Positions 7,672-15,608 of a DNA stretch of 64,000 nt are shown in pieces. Both the position numbers and the translations under genes were made by a program. The notes under the pieces were generated by a model. That model did no database searches, was not told the DNA's origin, and saw nothing but the letters and a program-made list of their open reading frames with translations. The DNA is from Elusimicrobiota bacterium (lineage in GTDB: Bacteria; Elusimicrobiota; Elusimicrobia; UBA1565; UBA9628): the NCBI GenBank assembly GCA_016182905.1, contig JACPFR010000018.1, positions 62,001 to 126,000 of the forward strand. The letters run 5' to 3'. Position 1 is the first letter of the stretch, and each line of letters starts with the position of its first letter.

Positions 7672-9416
7672 GCGCGGACAGGAGGTCGCTCGACCGCCTC
7701 CTGACCTACGTCAGGCCGCACCGCGTCCGCCTGCTCCAGGCCGTCGTCGTCATGGTCGGCATGGCCGCGCTCAACGGCACCCTCGTGCGGGTCCTCGGGC
7801 CCATCACGAACAGCCTGTTCATCGACTCCGACCCGGTGAAGCTCAAGCGGGTCGCGCTGATGATCCCGGCGATCTTCTTCCTCAAGCTCATATTCCAATA
7901 CACGCAGAGCTACCTGATGAGCTGGCTCGGGCAGAGGATCACCCAGGAGATCCGCGAGGACCTGTTCACGCACCTGCACGCCCTCCCGATGGACTTCTTC
8001 TGGAAATCCAAGGCGGGCGAGGTCCTGGCGAAGCTCACCAACGACATGACCGCCCTGCAGTCGGCGCTGCAGTTCGTCCCGCTGTACGCGATCCGGGACT
8101 CCCTGACCATCGTCTTCGTCCTGATCATCATGATCACGACCAACCCGAAGTTCGCGCTGGTCGCCTTGATCGTCATCCCGGTCGCGGGCGGCGTGCTGGG
8201 CGTGCTGGGCCGCAAGCTGCGCTCCTCCGGGCGCCGCGGCCAGGAGGTGATGGGGGAGATCTACCACCGCTTCCAGGAGAGCCTGCAGGGCATGCTCGTC
8301 GTGAAGTCGTTCAACTACGAGAAGGGCTCGATCGCGAAGTTCCGCGTGGAGAACGACGAGTTCTTCCACCAGATGATGCGCTACTTCAGAGCGACCGCGC
8401 TGTCGGGGCCGCTGATGGAGTTCCTCGGCTCGCTCATCATGGCCGCCATCGTCTGGCTCGGCGGCTCCGCCATCGGCGCGGGCCGCATGACCGCGTCGCA
8501 GTTCGCGGTCTTCATCGGCTCATTCTTCATGGCTTACGGACCGATCAAGAACCTCGCCCAGATGAACTCGACCCTCCAGCTCGGCCTGGCCGCCGCGGAG
8601 CGCATCTTCTCGATCTTGGACGAGAGTCCGTCCGTCGTCGAGCCGCGCCATCCGCTGCCTTTCCCCGCGCTCACGCAAGGCGTGGTGTTCGAGAACGTGT
8701 CCTTCAAATATCCGTCCCGCGAGCTCTGGGCGCTGAAAGACGTTTCCCTCACGATCAAACCGGGCGAGGTCGTCGCGTTGGCCGGTCCGTCGGGTTCCGG
8801 AAAAACGACGTTCGTTCATCTGCTCCTGCGTCTGTTCGATCCGACCGAAGGTCGCATCCTCATCGACGGCATCGACCTCAAAGACATGTCCTCTCACGAA
8901 CTGCGCGCGCGGCTGGGCCTCGTCTCCCAGGAGACGATCCTCTTCAACGACACCGTGTTCGGCAACGTCGCCATCGGCCGCGAGGGCGCCAGCCGCGCCG
9001 ACGTGGAGAAGGCCCTCGCCGTGGCCGACGCCTCCGAGTTCGTCGGCGCGATGAAGCAGGGCCTCGACACGCCGCTCGGGGACCGCGGCGCGCGTCTCTC
9101 CGGCGGCCAGCGCCAGCGCCTGGCCATCGCCCGCGCCGTCCTCAAGGACCCGAAGCTGCTCATCCTCGACGAGGCGACCTCGAACCTCGACGCGGGCAGC
9201 GAGCGCTCCGTGCAGAACGCCATGGAGCGCCTCTATCCCGGCCGCACCGTCGTCATGATCGCCCACCGCCTGTCCACCGTGCAGAAGGCCGACCGCATCG
9301 TCGTCATGCGCCACGGGCGCATCGAGGAGATGGGGAGCCACGGCGAGCTGATGGCCAAGAACGGCGTCTACGCCACCTTGACCCGCTACCAGCAGCTCGA
9401 GGCGTCGGAGGCGTAG
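7668..9416 (+). CDS. ABC exporter, MsbA/lipid-A-type half transporter
   Basis: A 582-aa fused membrane-ATPase half transporter. The N-terminal half has six predicted helices. The C-terminal domain has Walker A GPSGSGKTT, Q-loop LVSQETILFND, signature LSGGQRQRLAIA, Walker B KLLILDEATSNLD and H-loop MIAHRLSTV, all intact. The length and the YNQSYL/FFWKSKAGEVLAKLTND cytoplasmic region fit the MsbA/LmrA exporter group. The GTG start at 7668 forms a GTGA overlap with the aminotransferase stop; the open frame running upstream from 7242 is out-of-frame shadow. Lipid A or lipid export is the usual role, drug export the alternative. Confidence 0.85.
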   Translation: MSADRRSLDRLLTYVRPHRVRLLQAVVVMVGMAALNGTLVRVLGPITNSLFIDSDPVKLKRVALMIPAIFFLKLIFQYTQSYLMSWLGQRITQEIREDLFTHLHALPMDFFWKSKAGEVLAKLTNDMTALQSALQFVPLYAIRDSLTIVFVLIIMITTNPKFALVALIVIPVAGGVLGVLGRKLRSSGRRGQEVMGEIYHRFQESLQGMLVVKSFNYEKGSIAKFRVENDEFFHQMMRYFRATALSGPLMEFLGSLIMAAIVWLGGSAIGAGRMTASQFAVFIGSFFMAYGPIKNLAQMNSTLQLGLAAAERIFSILDESPSVVEPRHPLPFPALTQGVVFENVSFKYPSRELWALKDVSLTIKPGEVVALAGPSGSGKTTFVHLLLRLFDPTEGRILIDGIDLKDMSSHELRARLGLVSQETILFNDTVFGNVAIGREGASRADVEKALAVADASEFVGAMKQGLDTPLGDRGARLSGGQRQRLAIARAVLKDPKLLILDEATSNLDAGSERSVQNAMERLYPGRTVVMIAHRLSTVQKADRIVVMRHGRIEEMGSHGELMAKNGVYATLTRYQQLEASEA

Positions 9417-10073
9417 ATGAAAGCCGTCATCTTCGACATGGACGGCGTCATCGTCGACTCCGAGGCGCAGTGGAAGGCCGTCGAGGCGGAGTTCTTCCGG
9501 GAGACGGTGTCCGGCTGGAAGGCGGCCGACAATGACCGCATCACCGGCCTCGGCGTCGAGGACCTGCACCGCTTCCTCGTCAAGGAATACGACTTCTCGA
9601 TGGGCAAGGTCGAGTTCCTGGCCCACTGCGACGTCTCCGCGACGAAGGTCTACCGGGACCGCGTGGACTGCTCCGAGGGCTTCCTCGAGCTGGCGCGGCA
9701 CCTGAAGCACAAGGGCGTGCGCACGGCGATCGCCTCGTCCTCCCCGGAGCGCTGGATCAAGATCGTCGTCGAGCGCTTCGAGCTGACGCCGCTGCTCGAC
9801 GCCATCGTCTCGGCCGACGACGTGGGGGGGAAGACCAAGCCGCTCCCCGACATCTACCTCGAGGCGGCCGCCCGCCTCGACCTGCCTCCGGGAGAGTGCC
9901 TCGCCATCGAGGACTCCTCCATCGGCCTGCTCGCCGCCAAGCGCGCCGGCATGAAGGTCGCCGCCTTCCGCACCGAGCACAACGAGGGCCAGGACATGTC
10001 CGGCGCCGACTTCGAGCTGGGCAGCTTCGCCGGCCTCAACTACGAGCGCTTGATCTCGCATCTGCGCCGTTGA
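9417..10073 (+). CDS. HAD-superfamily phosphatase (beta-phosphoglucomutase-like)
   Basis: A 218-aa HAD subfamily IA hydrolase. Motif I is VIFDMDGVIVDSE (both Asp present), motif II IASSS, motif III the Lys in GKTKPLPDIY and motif IV IEDSSIGLLAAKRAGM. It starts immediately after the stop codon of the exporter gene, so it is co-transcribed. The likely role is dephosphorylation of a small phosphorylated sugar or nucleotide, or phosphoglucomutase activity; the specificity loop does not decide this. Confidence 0.85.
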   Translation: MKAVIFDMDGVIVDSEAQWKAVEAEFFRETVSGWKAADNDRITGLGVEDLHRFLVKEYDFSMGKVEFLAHCDVSATKVYRDRVDCSEGFLELARHLKHKGVRTAIASSSPERWIKIVVERFELTPLLDAIVSADDVGGKTKPLPDIYLEAAARLDLPPGECLAIEDSSIGLLAAKRAGMKVAAFRTEHNEGQDMSGADFELGSFAGLNYERLISHLRR

Positions 10074-10084
10074 CCCGACGGCGC

Positions 10085-10104
10085 GACTGTCGTTGACGAC
10101 AGTC
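10085..10104 (+). terminator. Stop-proximal perfect hairpin, TTGA loop
   Basis: GACTGTCGTTGACGACAGTC: an 8-bp perfect stem with a TTGA loop, 11 nt after the HAD stop codon and about 50 nt before the strong terminator. It has no U-tract. It belongs to a set of similar 3' hairpins in this window. Confidence 0.5.
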
Positions 10105-10156
10105 CCGATGTGAACGATGGGGATGAGTCCGTAGTCCGCGCGGCCCGATAAAGACG

Positions 10157-10195
10157 AAGGCCGGCGCCGCTTGAAGCGGCGCCGGCCTTCTTTTC
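10157..10195. terminator. Strong bidirectional intrinsic terminator
   Basis: A 14-bp perfect G+C-rich stem (10157-10170 with 10176-10189), loop TTGAA and a TTTT run after it; A-rich sequence on the other side gives a T-rich tail for the opposite strand. It separates the plus-strand HAD gene from the convergent lipoprotein gene. Confidence 0.9.
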
Positions 10196-10210
10196 AGTAA
10201 GGCCCGTCGG

Positions 10211-10852
10211 CTAGTCGAACTTGAGGGTCGAGGGATCGACCGCGGCGGCCTTCTCCAGGATCACGCGGCGGTCGCGGCCGCGCGGGAAGTCCGGGATGCG
10301 CGGCTCGCGGTGGTTGGGGCGGCACCACGAGGTGTAGCGGCGCTCGTTGCAGCGCGTCGCGTAGCGCGACGAGAAGGAGCCGAGCTCGGCGCCGGCGGCG
10401 GAGCGGAAGCCCACGCTCCAGTTCTCGTCGCAGGGGTCGAAGGTCGTCTCGACCATGCAGGTCTGGCTGCCCTGGTCTTCCCAGTTCGACCAGCGCTGGC
10501 TGGGGCCGGTGATCGCGTAGGAGCGGGCGCTGGCCATGTCCACGGGCTGGCCGATCTCGGAGCCCTTCAGCGTGAAGTTCCCGGTCCGGTAGTCGCCGGC
10601 CACGGCGGCCTCGAGCTCGACGTCGGGGCGGCCGCTCTGCTTGACGCGGATCGCGATCGACTTGTCGGAGGAGCCCTTCTTGAACGTGATCTCGGCGGAG
10701 CCGGCGACGAGCGTCGCGGGCCCGGCCTTGCCGTTCAGGGGGATGCCGGCGGCGCCGGCGGTCAGCACGATCTGTCCGGAACGCGTTTCTTTGAAATCGC
10801 ATCCGGCTACGGCGAGGAGCACGGCGACGAGGGGGAGGGATCGGCGGTTCAT
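10211..10852 (-). CDS. Uncharacterised lipoprotein
   Basis: 213 aa. The N-terminus is a lipoprotein signal peptide with lipobox LAVAGC (Cys at about 18), so the product is probably lipid-anchored. The mature part has no family I recognise; it has five further Cys (QTCMVETTFDPCDENW, TRCNERRYTSWCRP) that could form disulfides and a basic C-terminal region. TAGAAT lies 7 nt before the ATG. It is transcribed alone, ending at the shared terminator. Confidence 0.65.
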   Translation of the reverse strand: MNRRSLPLVAVLLAVAGCDFKETRSGQIVLTAGAAGIPLNGKAGPATLVAGSAEITFKKGSSDKSIAIRVKQSGRPDVELEAAVAGDYRTGNFTLKGSEIGQPVDMASARSYAITGPSQRWSNWEDQGSQTCMVETTFDPCDENWSVGFRSAAGAELGSFSSRYATRCNERRYTSWCRPNHREPRIPDFPRGRDRRVILEKAAAVDPSTLKFD

Positions 10853-10896
10853 GACGATTATTCTAGCACGCCCATAAATTCGCGGCGAAGGAAATT

Positions 10897-10918
10897 GGGC
10901 CTTAAGGCCCGGTTTTTT
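10897..10918. terminator. Palindromic hairpin with T6 on the plus strand
   Basis: GGGCCTTAAGGCCC (10897-10910) followed by GGTTTTTT. It lies just downstream of the minus-strand FGGY kinase stop, but the T-run is on the plus strand. It can end the kinase message only weakly (AATTTCC tail) and would act better against plus-strand read-through. Confidence 0.4.
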
Positions 10919-10925
10919 CAGGGCC

Positions 10926-12401
10926 TTATAGCACGACTTCGCGGCTGAGGCGCTGGGTCGACTCGACGAAGCTCGTCCACTCCGCGCGGCGCTTGGCGCG
11001 CGCGCCCTCCTCGGACTTCGGCGCGAACGTCTTCTCCACGCGCGCGTCGGCCATGCGCTCGGGGTCGGGCAGGCCCGCCGCCTTCGCGGCGAGGATCGCG
11101 GCCCCGAGGGCCGTCGCCTCGACCTCCTTGCGGCGCTCGAGTGTCGCGCCCAGCGCGTCGGCCTGGAAGCTCATCATCGCGTCCGCGCGCGACAGGCCGC
11201 CGGCGACGCGCGCGCGGGTCACCGGCGAGCCGGAGGCCGTCATCACCGCGGCCGCGTCGGCGAGGAGCATGCACAGCCCTTCCGCGGTGGCGCGGACGAG
11301 GTCATGCTTGGTCGTCTGCGAGTCGAGTCCGAAGAAAGCCGTCTTGGTCTTGTAGTCCCATCTAGGCGCGCCGAGCCCGCCGATCGCGGGCAGCATCAGC
11401 ACGCGCCGCTTTGATTTTTTAAAGGCCTCGTCGACGGCCTTGGCGTCCTTCATCAGCCCCAGGTTGTCCTTGAGCCACTCGAACGAGGTGCCGGCCGCGT
11501 GGACGGTGCCCTCGAGATAGTAGCCGCGCAGGCCGCCGACGGTGGCCGCCGCCGAGGCGAGCAGGCCGGGCGCGCGCTCGGGGCGCGGGCCGGTGTGGCG
11601 CAAGAGGAAGGCGCCGGTGCCGTAGTTGGCCACCGCGTCGCCCTCGTTGGCCGCGCCGAGGCCGATCGCGGCCGACTGCTGGTCGCCGACCGCGGCCAGC
11701 AGCGGTATCTTGCGGCCTTTGCGCTCGATGACGCCCCAGTCCCCCGCCGACGAGCGGATGGAGGGGAGCAGCTCGGCCGACAGGCCGAACAAGGCGAGAA
11801 GGGCCGGGTCCCAGGCCGCCGTGTCCAGGTTCATCAGGAGCATGCGCTGGGCGCAGGTGGGGTCGGCCGCGACGACCGCGCCCTTCGTCAGGCGGGCGGC
11901 GATGAAGGTGGAGACCGGCGCGCACAGCAGGCGGCCCGCGTCGGCCAGCGCACGGACCTTGGGGGCGCGGTCGAGGAACCAGCGGATCTTGGGGGCGGAA
12001 TAATAAGGAGTCGCGTACAAACCGGACAGGCCGTGCACCTCGCCTTGGCGCTCCTGGAGCGGCGCGACGAACTCCGCGGCGCGGCCGTCCATCCAGGATG
12101 GGGCGGACGCGGCGGGCTTGAAGCTCCCTTTCTCGCAGAAAACGACGGTCGAGCGCTGAACCGCGAGGCCGGCGGCGAGCACGCGGTCCTTGGGGCCGAG
12201 CCTGGAGAGGACCGCGTCGAGGGCCGATTCCAAGGTCTTGGCGAGCTCGAGAGGGTCGTGCTCGACCCAGCCGGCCTTCGGCCGTTTCGTGCGCACGGGG
12301 CGCTGCGCGAGGGAGACGATCCTGCCCTTCAGGTCGAAGAGCACGGCGCGCGAGGAAGAGGAGCCCTGGTCCAGAGCGAGGAGAAGGTCGCGGGTCTTCA
12401 T
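10926..12401 (-). CDS. FGGY-family carbohydrate kinase, glycerol-kinase-like
   Basis: A 491-aa FGGY kinase with the N-terminal phosphate loop LLALDQGSSSSRAVLFD, GWVEHDPLEL and AVGDQQSAAIGLG (catalytic-base Asp), plus the C-terminal nucleotide region VAGGLSRADAMMSFQADALG. Overall layout and GWVEHDP are those of GlpK. The glycerol-contacting motif NQRET of GlpK reads VQRST here, so the Glu that binds glycerol is Ser, and WQCRRT is SWMDGRA. The phosphorylated polyol may therefore differ from glycerol. GGGAG lies about 11 nt before the ATG. It follows the nuclease gene with a spacer holding two palindromes. Confidence 0.75.
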   Translation of the reverse strand: MKTRDLLLALDQGSSSSRAVLFDLKGRIVSLAQRPVRTKRPKAGWVEHDPLELAKTLESALDAVLSRLGPKDRVLAAGLAVQRSTVVFCEKGSFKPAASAPSWMDGRAAEFVAPLQERQGEVHGLSGLYATPYYSAPKIRWFLDRAPKVRALADAGRLLCAPVSTFIAARLTKGAVVAADPTCAQRMLLMNLDTAAWDPALLALFGLSAELLPSIRSSAGDWGVIERKGRKIPLLAAVGDQQSAAIGLGAANEGDAVANYGTGAFLLRHTGPRPERAPGLLASAAATVGGLRGYYLEGTVHAAGTSFEWLKDNLGLMKDAKAVDEAFKKSKRRVLMLPAIGGLGAPRWDYKTKTAFFGLDSQTTKHDLVRATAEGLCMLLADAAAVMTASGSPVTRARVAGGLSRADAMMSFQADALGATLERRKEVEATALGAAILAAKAAGLPDPERMADARVEKTFAPKSEEGARAKRRAEWTSFVESTQRLSREVVL

Positions 12402-12428
12402 GTCACGGTCTCCCGGTTGGCGGAGTAA

Positions 12429-12444
12429 CTATCCTCAAGGATAG
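12429..12444 (-). terminator. Stop-proximal hairpin, TTGA loop (copy 1)
   Basis: On the minus strand this reads CTATCCTTGAGGATAG, a perfect hairpin after the nuclease stop codon. The same 17-mer including the following T occurs in the same orientation after the OsmC gene at 22414. Confidence 0.45.
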
Positions 12445-12450
12445 CTGATC

Positions 12451-12470
12451 GACTCGCACCGGTGCGAGTC
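12451..12470 (-). terminator. 20-bp perfect palindrome after the nuclease gene
   Basis: GACTCGCACCGGTGCGAGTC, fully self-complementary, begins 7 nt after the stop codon of the minus-strand nuclease gene. It has the same length and GACT...AGTC ends as the hairpin at 10085. Confidence 0.45.
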
Positions 12471-12477
12471 CCTCGCC

Positions 12478-13617
12478 TCACAGGCCCTTAAGCTTGAGAT
12501 CCGTCGATTCGACGCGCTCGCCGAGCTCGGCCAGGCGCGAGCGCAGGTCCGCGTCCACGGCCTTGTCCTCGAGGAGCTTGTTGACGAGGGGCGCCGAGGG
12601 CGCGAGGACCTTCTCGTACAGGCCCGCCGTCTTCAGCATCTCGAGGACCTTCTTCTTGTCCTGGAACTCCCACCTCAGGACAGGGGAGGAGGCGACCTCG
12701 AAGCGCTCGCCGAAGGCGCGGACGTAGTTCTTCTTCTTGAGCGCGGCGGCCAGCTCCTTGGCGGCGGCGGCGGCCTCGGCCTTGGCCGCCTCGACCTTGG
12801 CCAGGGCGTCGCCGTACTTGTCGACGAGCGCGGCCAGCTCCGGCTCGCCGGAGGGCTTCGCGGCGACGGCGGGCATGCCCGCGTACTGGTCCTTGTAGAT
12901 CGGGCACAACGGCTTGTAGTCGCACCAGCGGCAGGCGTTCTCGGTCGGCTTCGGGTCGAAGCGCTCCTTCGTGATGCCCTCGGCGGTGTCCACGATGCGT
13001 TTGGTCAGCTCCTTGACCAGCGGGGCGCCGCGGCGCACGGTGCGGTGTTCTTTGAGAGTGGGGAGATGATAAAAAATGAGCTCGCCGACTTCGGCGCCGA
13101 GCTGGCTCTCGCAGGCGAACTGGTACATGGTGAGCTGGGCGTCGATGTCCAGACGCCCGGCGGCGAGCTTCTTGCCGGTCTTATAATCGAGGATCGACAG
13201 GCGCCCGTCCGGGAGCTTGTCGATGCGGTCGACCTTGCCGGTCAGGGGCACGCCCTCGTATTCAAAATTAAAGTTGTACTCGACCGAGAACGGGACGTGG
13301 AACGACTTCGCGTGCTTGTCGTGAAAACGGGCGAGGAGCTGGCGGCCTTCCTCGAACAGCTCCGCCTCGTGGTTCTCGTCGCGATAGCCGGTGTTCACCC
13401 AGATCTCGCGGAAGTGCTTCAGCAGGTCCTCGAGGCTCGGGGCCTTGGCCTCCTTCGGGCCGTAGAAGTACTCGAGCGCCAGATGGACGCTTTGTCCATA
13501 AGAGAAGAAGTGCTTGGGCTTCTCCGGGATCTTGTCGACGTACTTGAACTTGTACTTCTGCGGGCACTCGTTGTAGAGCGTGATCGACGAGTGGGACAGG
13601 GGGCGGGGGAGGTTCAT
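12478..13617 (-). CDS. RecB/Cas4-like PD-(D/E)XK nuclease
   Basis: A 379-aa protein of the PDDEXK_1 group. Catalytic elements are the His in GQSVHLALEYF, the Asp in LTGKVDRIDKL, the DxK in LSILDYKTGKK and the QLTMYQFA helix. Four Cys (C18 in YNECPQKY and three in ACRWCDYKPLCPIY) are placed to bind a 4Fe-4S cluster, as in AddB and Cas4. A Lys/Ala-rich coiled segment follows. It probably acts in DNA end processing or repair. No AddA/RecD helicase or cas genes are nearby, so it is a stand-alone exonuclease-like protein. Confidence 0.85.
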   Translation of the reverse strand: MNLPRPLSHSSITLYNECPQKYKFKYVDKIPEKPKHFFSYGQSVHLALEYFYGPKEAKAPSLEDLLKHFREIWVNTGYRDENHEAELFEEGRQLLARFHDKHAKSFHVPFSVEYNFNFEYEGVPLTGKVDRIDKLPDGRLSILDYKTGKKLAAGRLDIDAQLTMYQFACESQLGAEVGELIFYHLPTLKEHRTVRRGAPLVKELTKRIVDTAEGITKERFDPKPTENACRWCDYKPLCPIYKDQYAGMPAVAAKPSGEPELAALVDKYGDALAKVEAAKAEAAAAAKELAAALKKKNYVRAFGERFEVASSPVLRWEFQDKKKVLEMLKTAGLYEKVLAPSAPLVNKLLEDKAVDADLRSRLAELGERVESTDLKLKGL

Positions 13618-13659
13618 GCGGCGCTCCGCGCCGTCCGACTATCTTTCATAAGCAGGCCG

Positions 13660-14478
13660 CTATTTTACCAAATCCCCGTCGAAGCGGCTGAGTTCGGTGT
13701 TCGGGTTCTCGAAGCCGGGGCCGCCGATCGTCGTCTTCACCCGGCCGACGCCCGGGCAGTAGTAGTCGTAGCGCCAGGAGCCCTTGAAGGCGCTGTCCTT
13801 CTCCCGGATCTTGAGGCAGCCGCTGAAGGTCCCGGCGGCGGCAGTGACCGTGGTCGAGGCGGAGACGACGAGGTACTCGACCTTCGACTTGCCGCGCTTG
13901 GCGCTCCAGGACTGCGCCTCGTTGTACGGATAGCGCAGGATCGCCTCGCGGCCGTCCTTGTCCACGCGCCAGACCGCCCAGTCGGCCTTCTGGTAATACT
14001 CGGTCTTCGTCAGGATGCGCTTGTCGCCGGCGTACAGCGCCGACGAGATGGAGCCGACCGAGCCGGAGGACGCCCGCGCCTCCCACTCGAGGCGCATCGC
14101 CTGACCGCGGCTGGCGCTGTCCACGTACACCCAGGTCCGGCCGGCGTCGGTGGGGAAATAGTCGGGGCAGCGCAGGAGGCCGGTCTTGGCGCGCTCGAGA
14201 CAGGCGGTCAGCTTCGGGAAATCGCGGGCGGCGGCCTCGTAATGGGCGCGAGCCTCGCCGCAGCGGCCGAACACGGTCCGGTACAGTTCCGCCGCGCGCA
14301 GGCGCACCTCGCACGCGCGCGGGTCCTTCGGGCGCGAGGCCAGGAACTTCTCGTACTGCTTCACGGCCTGCACCGGGCGCCGCGCGTCCTCCTGGAGCGT
14401 GCCCGAGAGGTAGTGATAGGTGTCGCAGCCCGCGAGGAGAGCGGTGGCGGCGAGGGCGGCGATCCGGAGGGGGTTCAT
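13660..14478 (-). CDS. Lipoprotein with N-terminal TPR-like region
   Basis: 272 aa. The signal peptide ends in lipobox LLAGC (Cys at about 18). The next ~80 residues (QAVKQYEKFLASRPKDPRACEVRLR and following) look like one or two TPR-type helical repeats; the remainder is beta-rich and unfamiliar. The start ATG overlaps the stop of the upstream membrane protein (ATGA), so the two are translationally coupled. Its function is unknown; outer-membrane assembly or envelope lipoproteins often have this TPR layout. Confidence 0.65.
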   Translation of the reverse strand: MNPLRIAALAATALLAGCDTYHYLSGTLQEDARRPVQAVKQYEKFLASRPKDPRACEVRLRAAELYRTVFGRCGEARAHYEAAARDFPKLTACLERAKTGLLRCPDYFPTDAGRTWVYVDSASRGQAMRLEWEARASSGSVGSISSALYAGDKRILTKTEYYQKADWAVWRVDKDGREAILRYPYNEAQSWSAKRGKSKVEYLVVSASTTVTAAAGTFSGCLKIREKDSAFKGSWRYDYYCPGVGRVKTTIGGPGFENPNTELSRFDGDLVK

Positions 14479-15008
14479 CGCTTTTCAGAGTATGCCACTT
14501 TCAGGCGGCGGACCAATACGGGAACGACGATCATCGCGCCGAGGACGATGAGCATCGTCGTGTTCGGGTCCTTGAAGTAGGCGTTCAGGCGCAGGGTCGA
14601 ATACGCGATCACGGCGTAGTACATCATGTCGCCCGCGATCGCGATCGCCCAGCCCGCCACGAAGCCGTGCCCGGCGGCCATGGCCGCCGCGCGCCCCGTC
14701 ATCGGGTCGACGCCGAAGGCGACGAGGATCAAGGCGAACGGCCCGGCGCCTTTGCCGCCGTAATGGGCCGCCGCGCGGTCCATCGCGGCCTTCATCGCCG
14801 CGCCCGCGCGGGCCAGGAAGTCGATCCTCCGGGCGACCGCCGCGAGGAGGCGCAGGACGGGCTCGAAGGCGACGGCCAGGATCAGGTCCGACGCGAAGTA
14901 CAGCCCCGCGGTGACCGGCCACGCCAGGCCGGTCTGGCGCGCGAGGAGCACGCCGGCGGGTATGCCGCCGCCGACGGGGATGAGGAAGAGCAGCAGGACC
15001 GGGAGCAT
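14475..15008 (-). CDS. Small polytopic membrane protein
   Basis: 177 aa with about four hydrophobic segments (LPVLLLFLIPVGGGIPAGVLL, LYFASDLILAVAFEPVL, GHGFVAGWAIAIAGDMMYYAV, TMLIVLGAMIVVPVLV). The layout suggests the loosely defined small multidrug-export/COG2426-type membrane proteins, but I cannot assign it. TAGAAT ends 5 nt before the ATG and touches the palindrome at 15019-15038, so transcription may begin at the start codon. It is coupled to the TPR lipoprotein downstream. Confidence 0.6.
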   Translation of the reverse strand: MLPVLLLFLIPVGGGIPAGVLLARQTGLAWPVTAGLYFASDLILAVAFEPVLRLLAAVARRIDFLARAGAAMKAAMDRAAAHYGGKGAGPFALILVAFGVDPMTGRAAAMAAGHGFVAGWAIAIAGDMMYYAVIAYSTLRLNAYFKDPNTTMLIVLGAMIVVPVLVRRLKVAYSEKR

Positions 15009-15018
15009 GATTGATTCT

Positions 15019-15038
15019 AACTGTTTCCGGAAACAGTC
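15019..15038 (-). terminator. Stop-overlapping palindrome (family GACTGTTTCCGGAAACAGTT)
   Basis: On the minus strand it reads GACTGTTTCCGGAAACAGTT, beginning inside the radC stop codon. An identical 20-mer in the same orientation follows another gene at 49640. It also fits CTGT-N8-ACAG, the E. coli LexA box format, and sits just upstream of the -10 of the next gene, so an operator role is possible. Confidence 0.5.
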
Positions 15039-15603
15039 ACAGAAGGCCGCTTTCCCGGAAACTGAAGAAAGAAGACTCGGACACGATCACGTGGTCGGCC
15101 AGCGGTATGCCGAGCAGCTCCCCGGCGCGCTGCAGGCGGCGCGTCGCCTCCCGGTCCTCGGCGGAAGGCGACGGATCGCCGGAGGGATGGTTGTGGACCG
15201 CGACGACGGCCGCCGCTCCGTGCGAGATGGCGGGAGCGAACACCTCGCGCGGATGGACGAGGCTCGCCGACAGGGTCCCCACCGAGACCGTCTCGATGCG
15301 CAGGAGCTGGCGCCGGGCGTTGAGGCACAGGACCAGGAAGTGCTCCTTGCGGGCGCAGCGCGCCTCGGAGGGCACGAGGCCCGCGGCGGCGCGCGCCCCG
15401 TCGACCACCGGCCGCGGGTCGAAGGCCCGGCGGCGCTTGGCGTACTCCTCGAGGGCGGCCTCCCGGCCACGGCCGCCTCCTTCCTTCACGATCGATTCGG
15501 CGCGGCGCGCGGTCACGCTCAGGATCACGGAGACCAGCTCGGCGTCGGTCAGCGCCTCGGGGCCCCGGCGCGCCAGCTTCGCCCGCGGATGCTCCTGGTC
15601 CAT
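15037..15603 (-). CDS. radC: RadC-family JAB-domain protein
   Basis: A 188-aa RadC-like protein. It has a reduced helix-hairpin-helix-like N-terminus (RGPEALTDAELVSVIL) and the JAMM metalloprotease-like motif HNHPSGDPSPSAED. The family is widespread and its old role in DNA repair is doubtful. Family length is usually about 220, so the N-terminus is short. The start is set at ATG 15603; an in-frame GTG at 15612 overlaps the upstream stop as GTGA and is a real alternative. The stop codon lies inside a perfect 20-bp palindrome. Confidence 0.8.
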   Translation of the reverse strand: MDQEHPRAKLARRGPEALTDAELVSVILSVTARRAESIVKEGGGRGREAALEEYAKRRRAFDPRPVVDGARAAAGLVPSEARCARKEHFLVLCLNARRQLLRIETVSVGTLSASLVHPREVFAPAISHGAAAVVAVHNHPSGDPSPSAEDREATRRLQRAGELLGIPLADHVIVSESSFFSFRESGLL

Positions 15604-15608
15604 GACGC

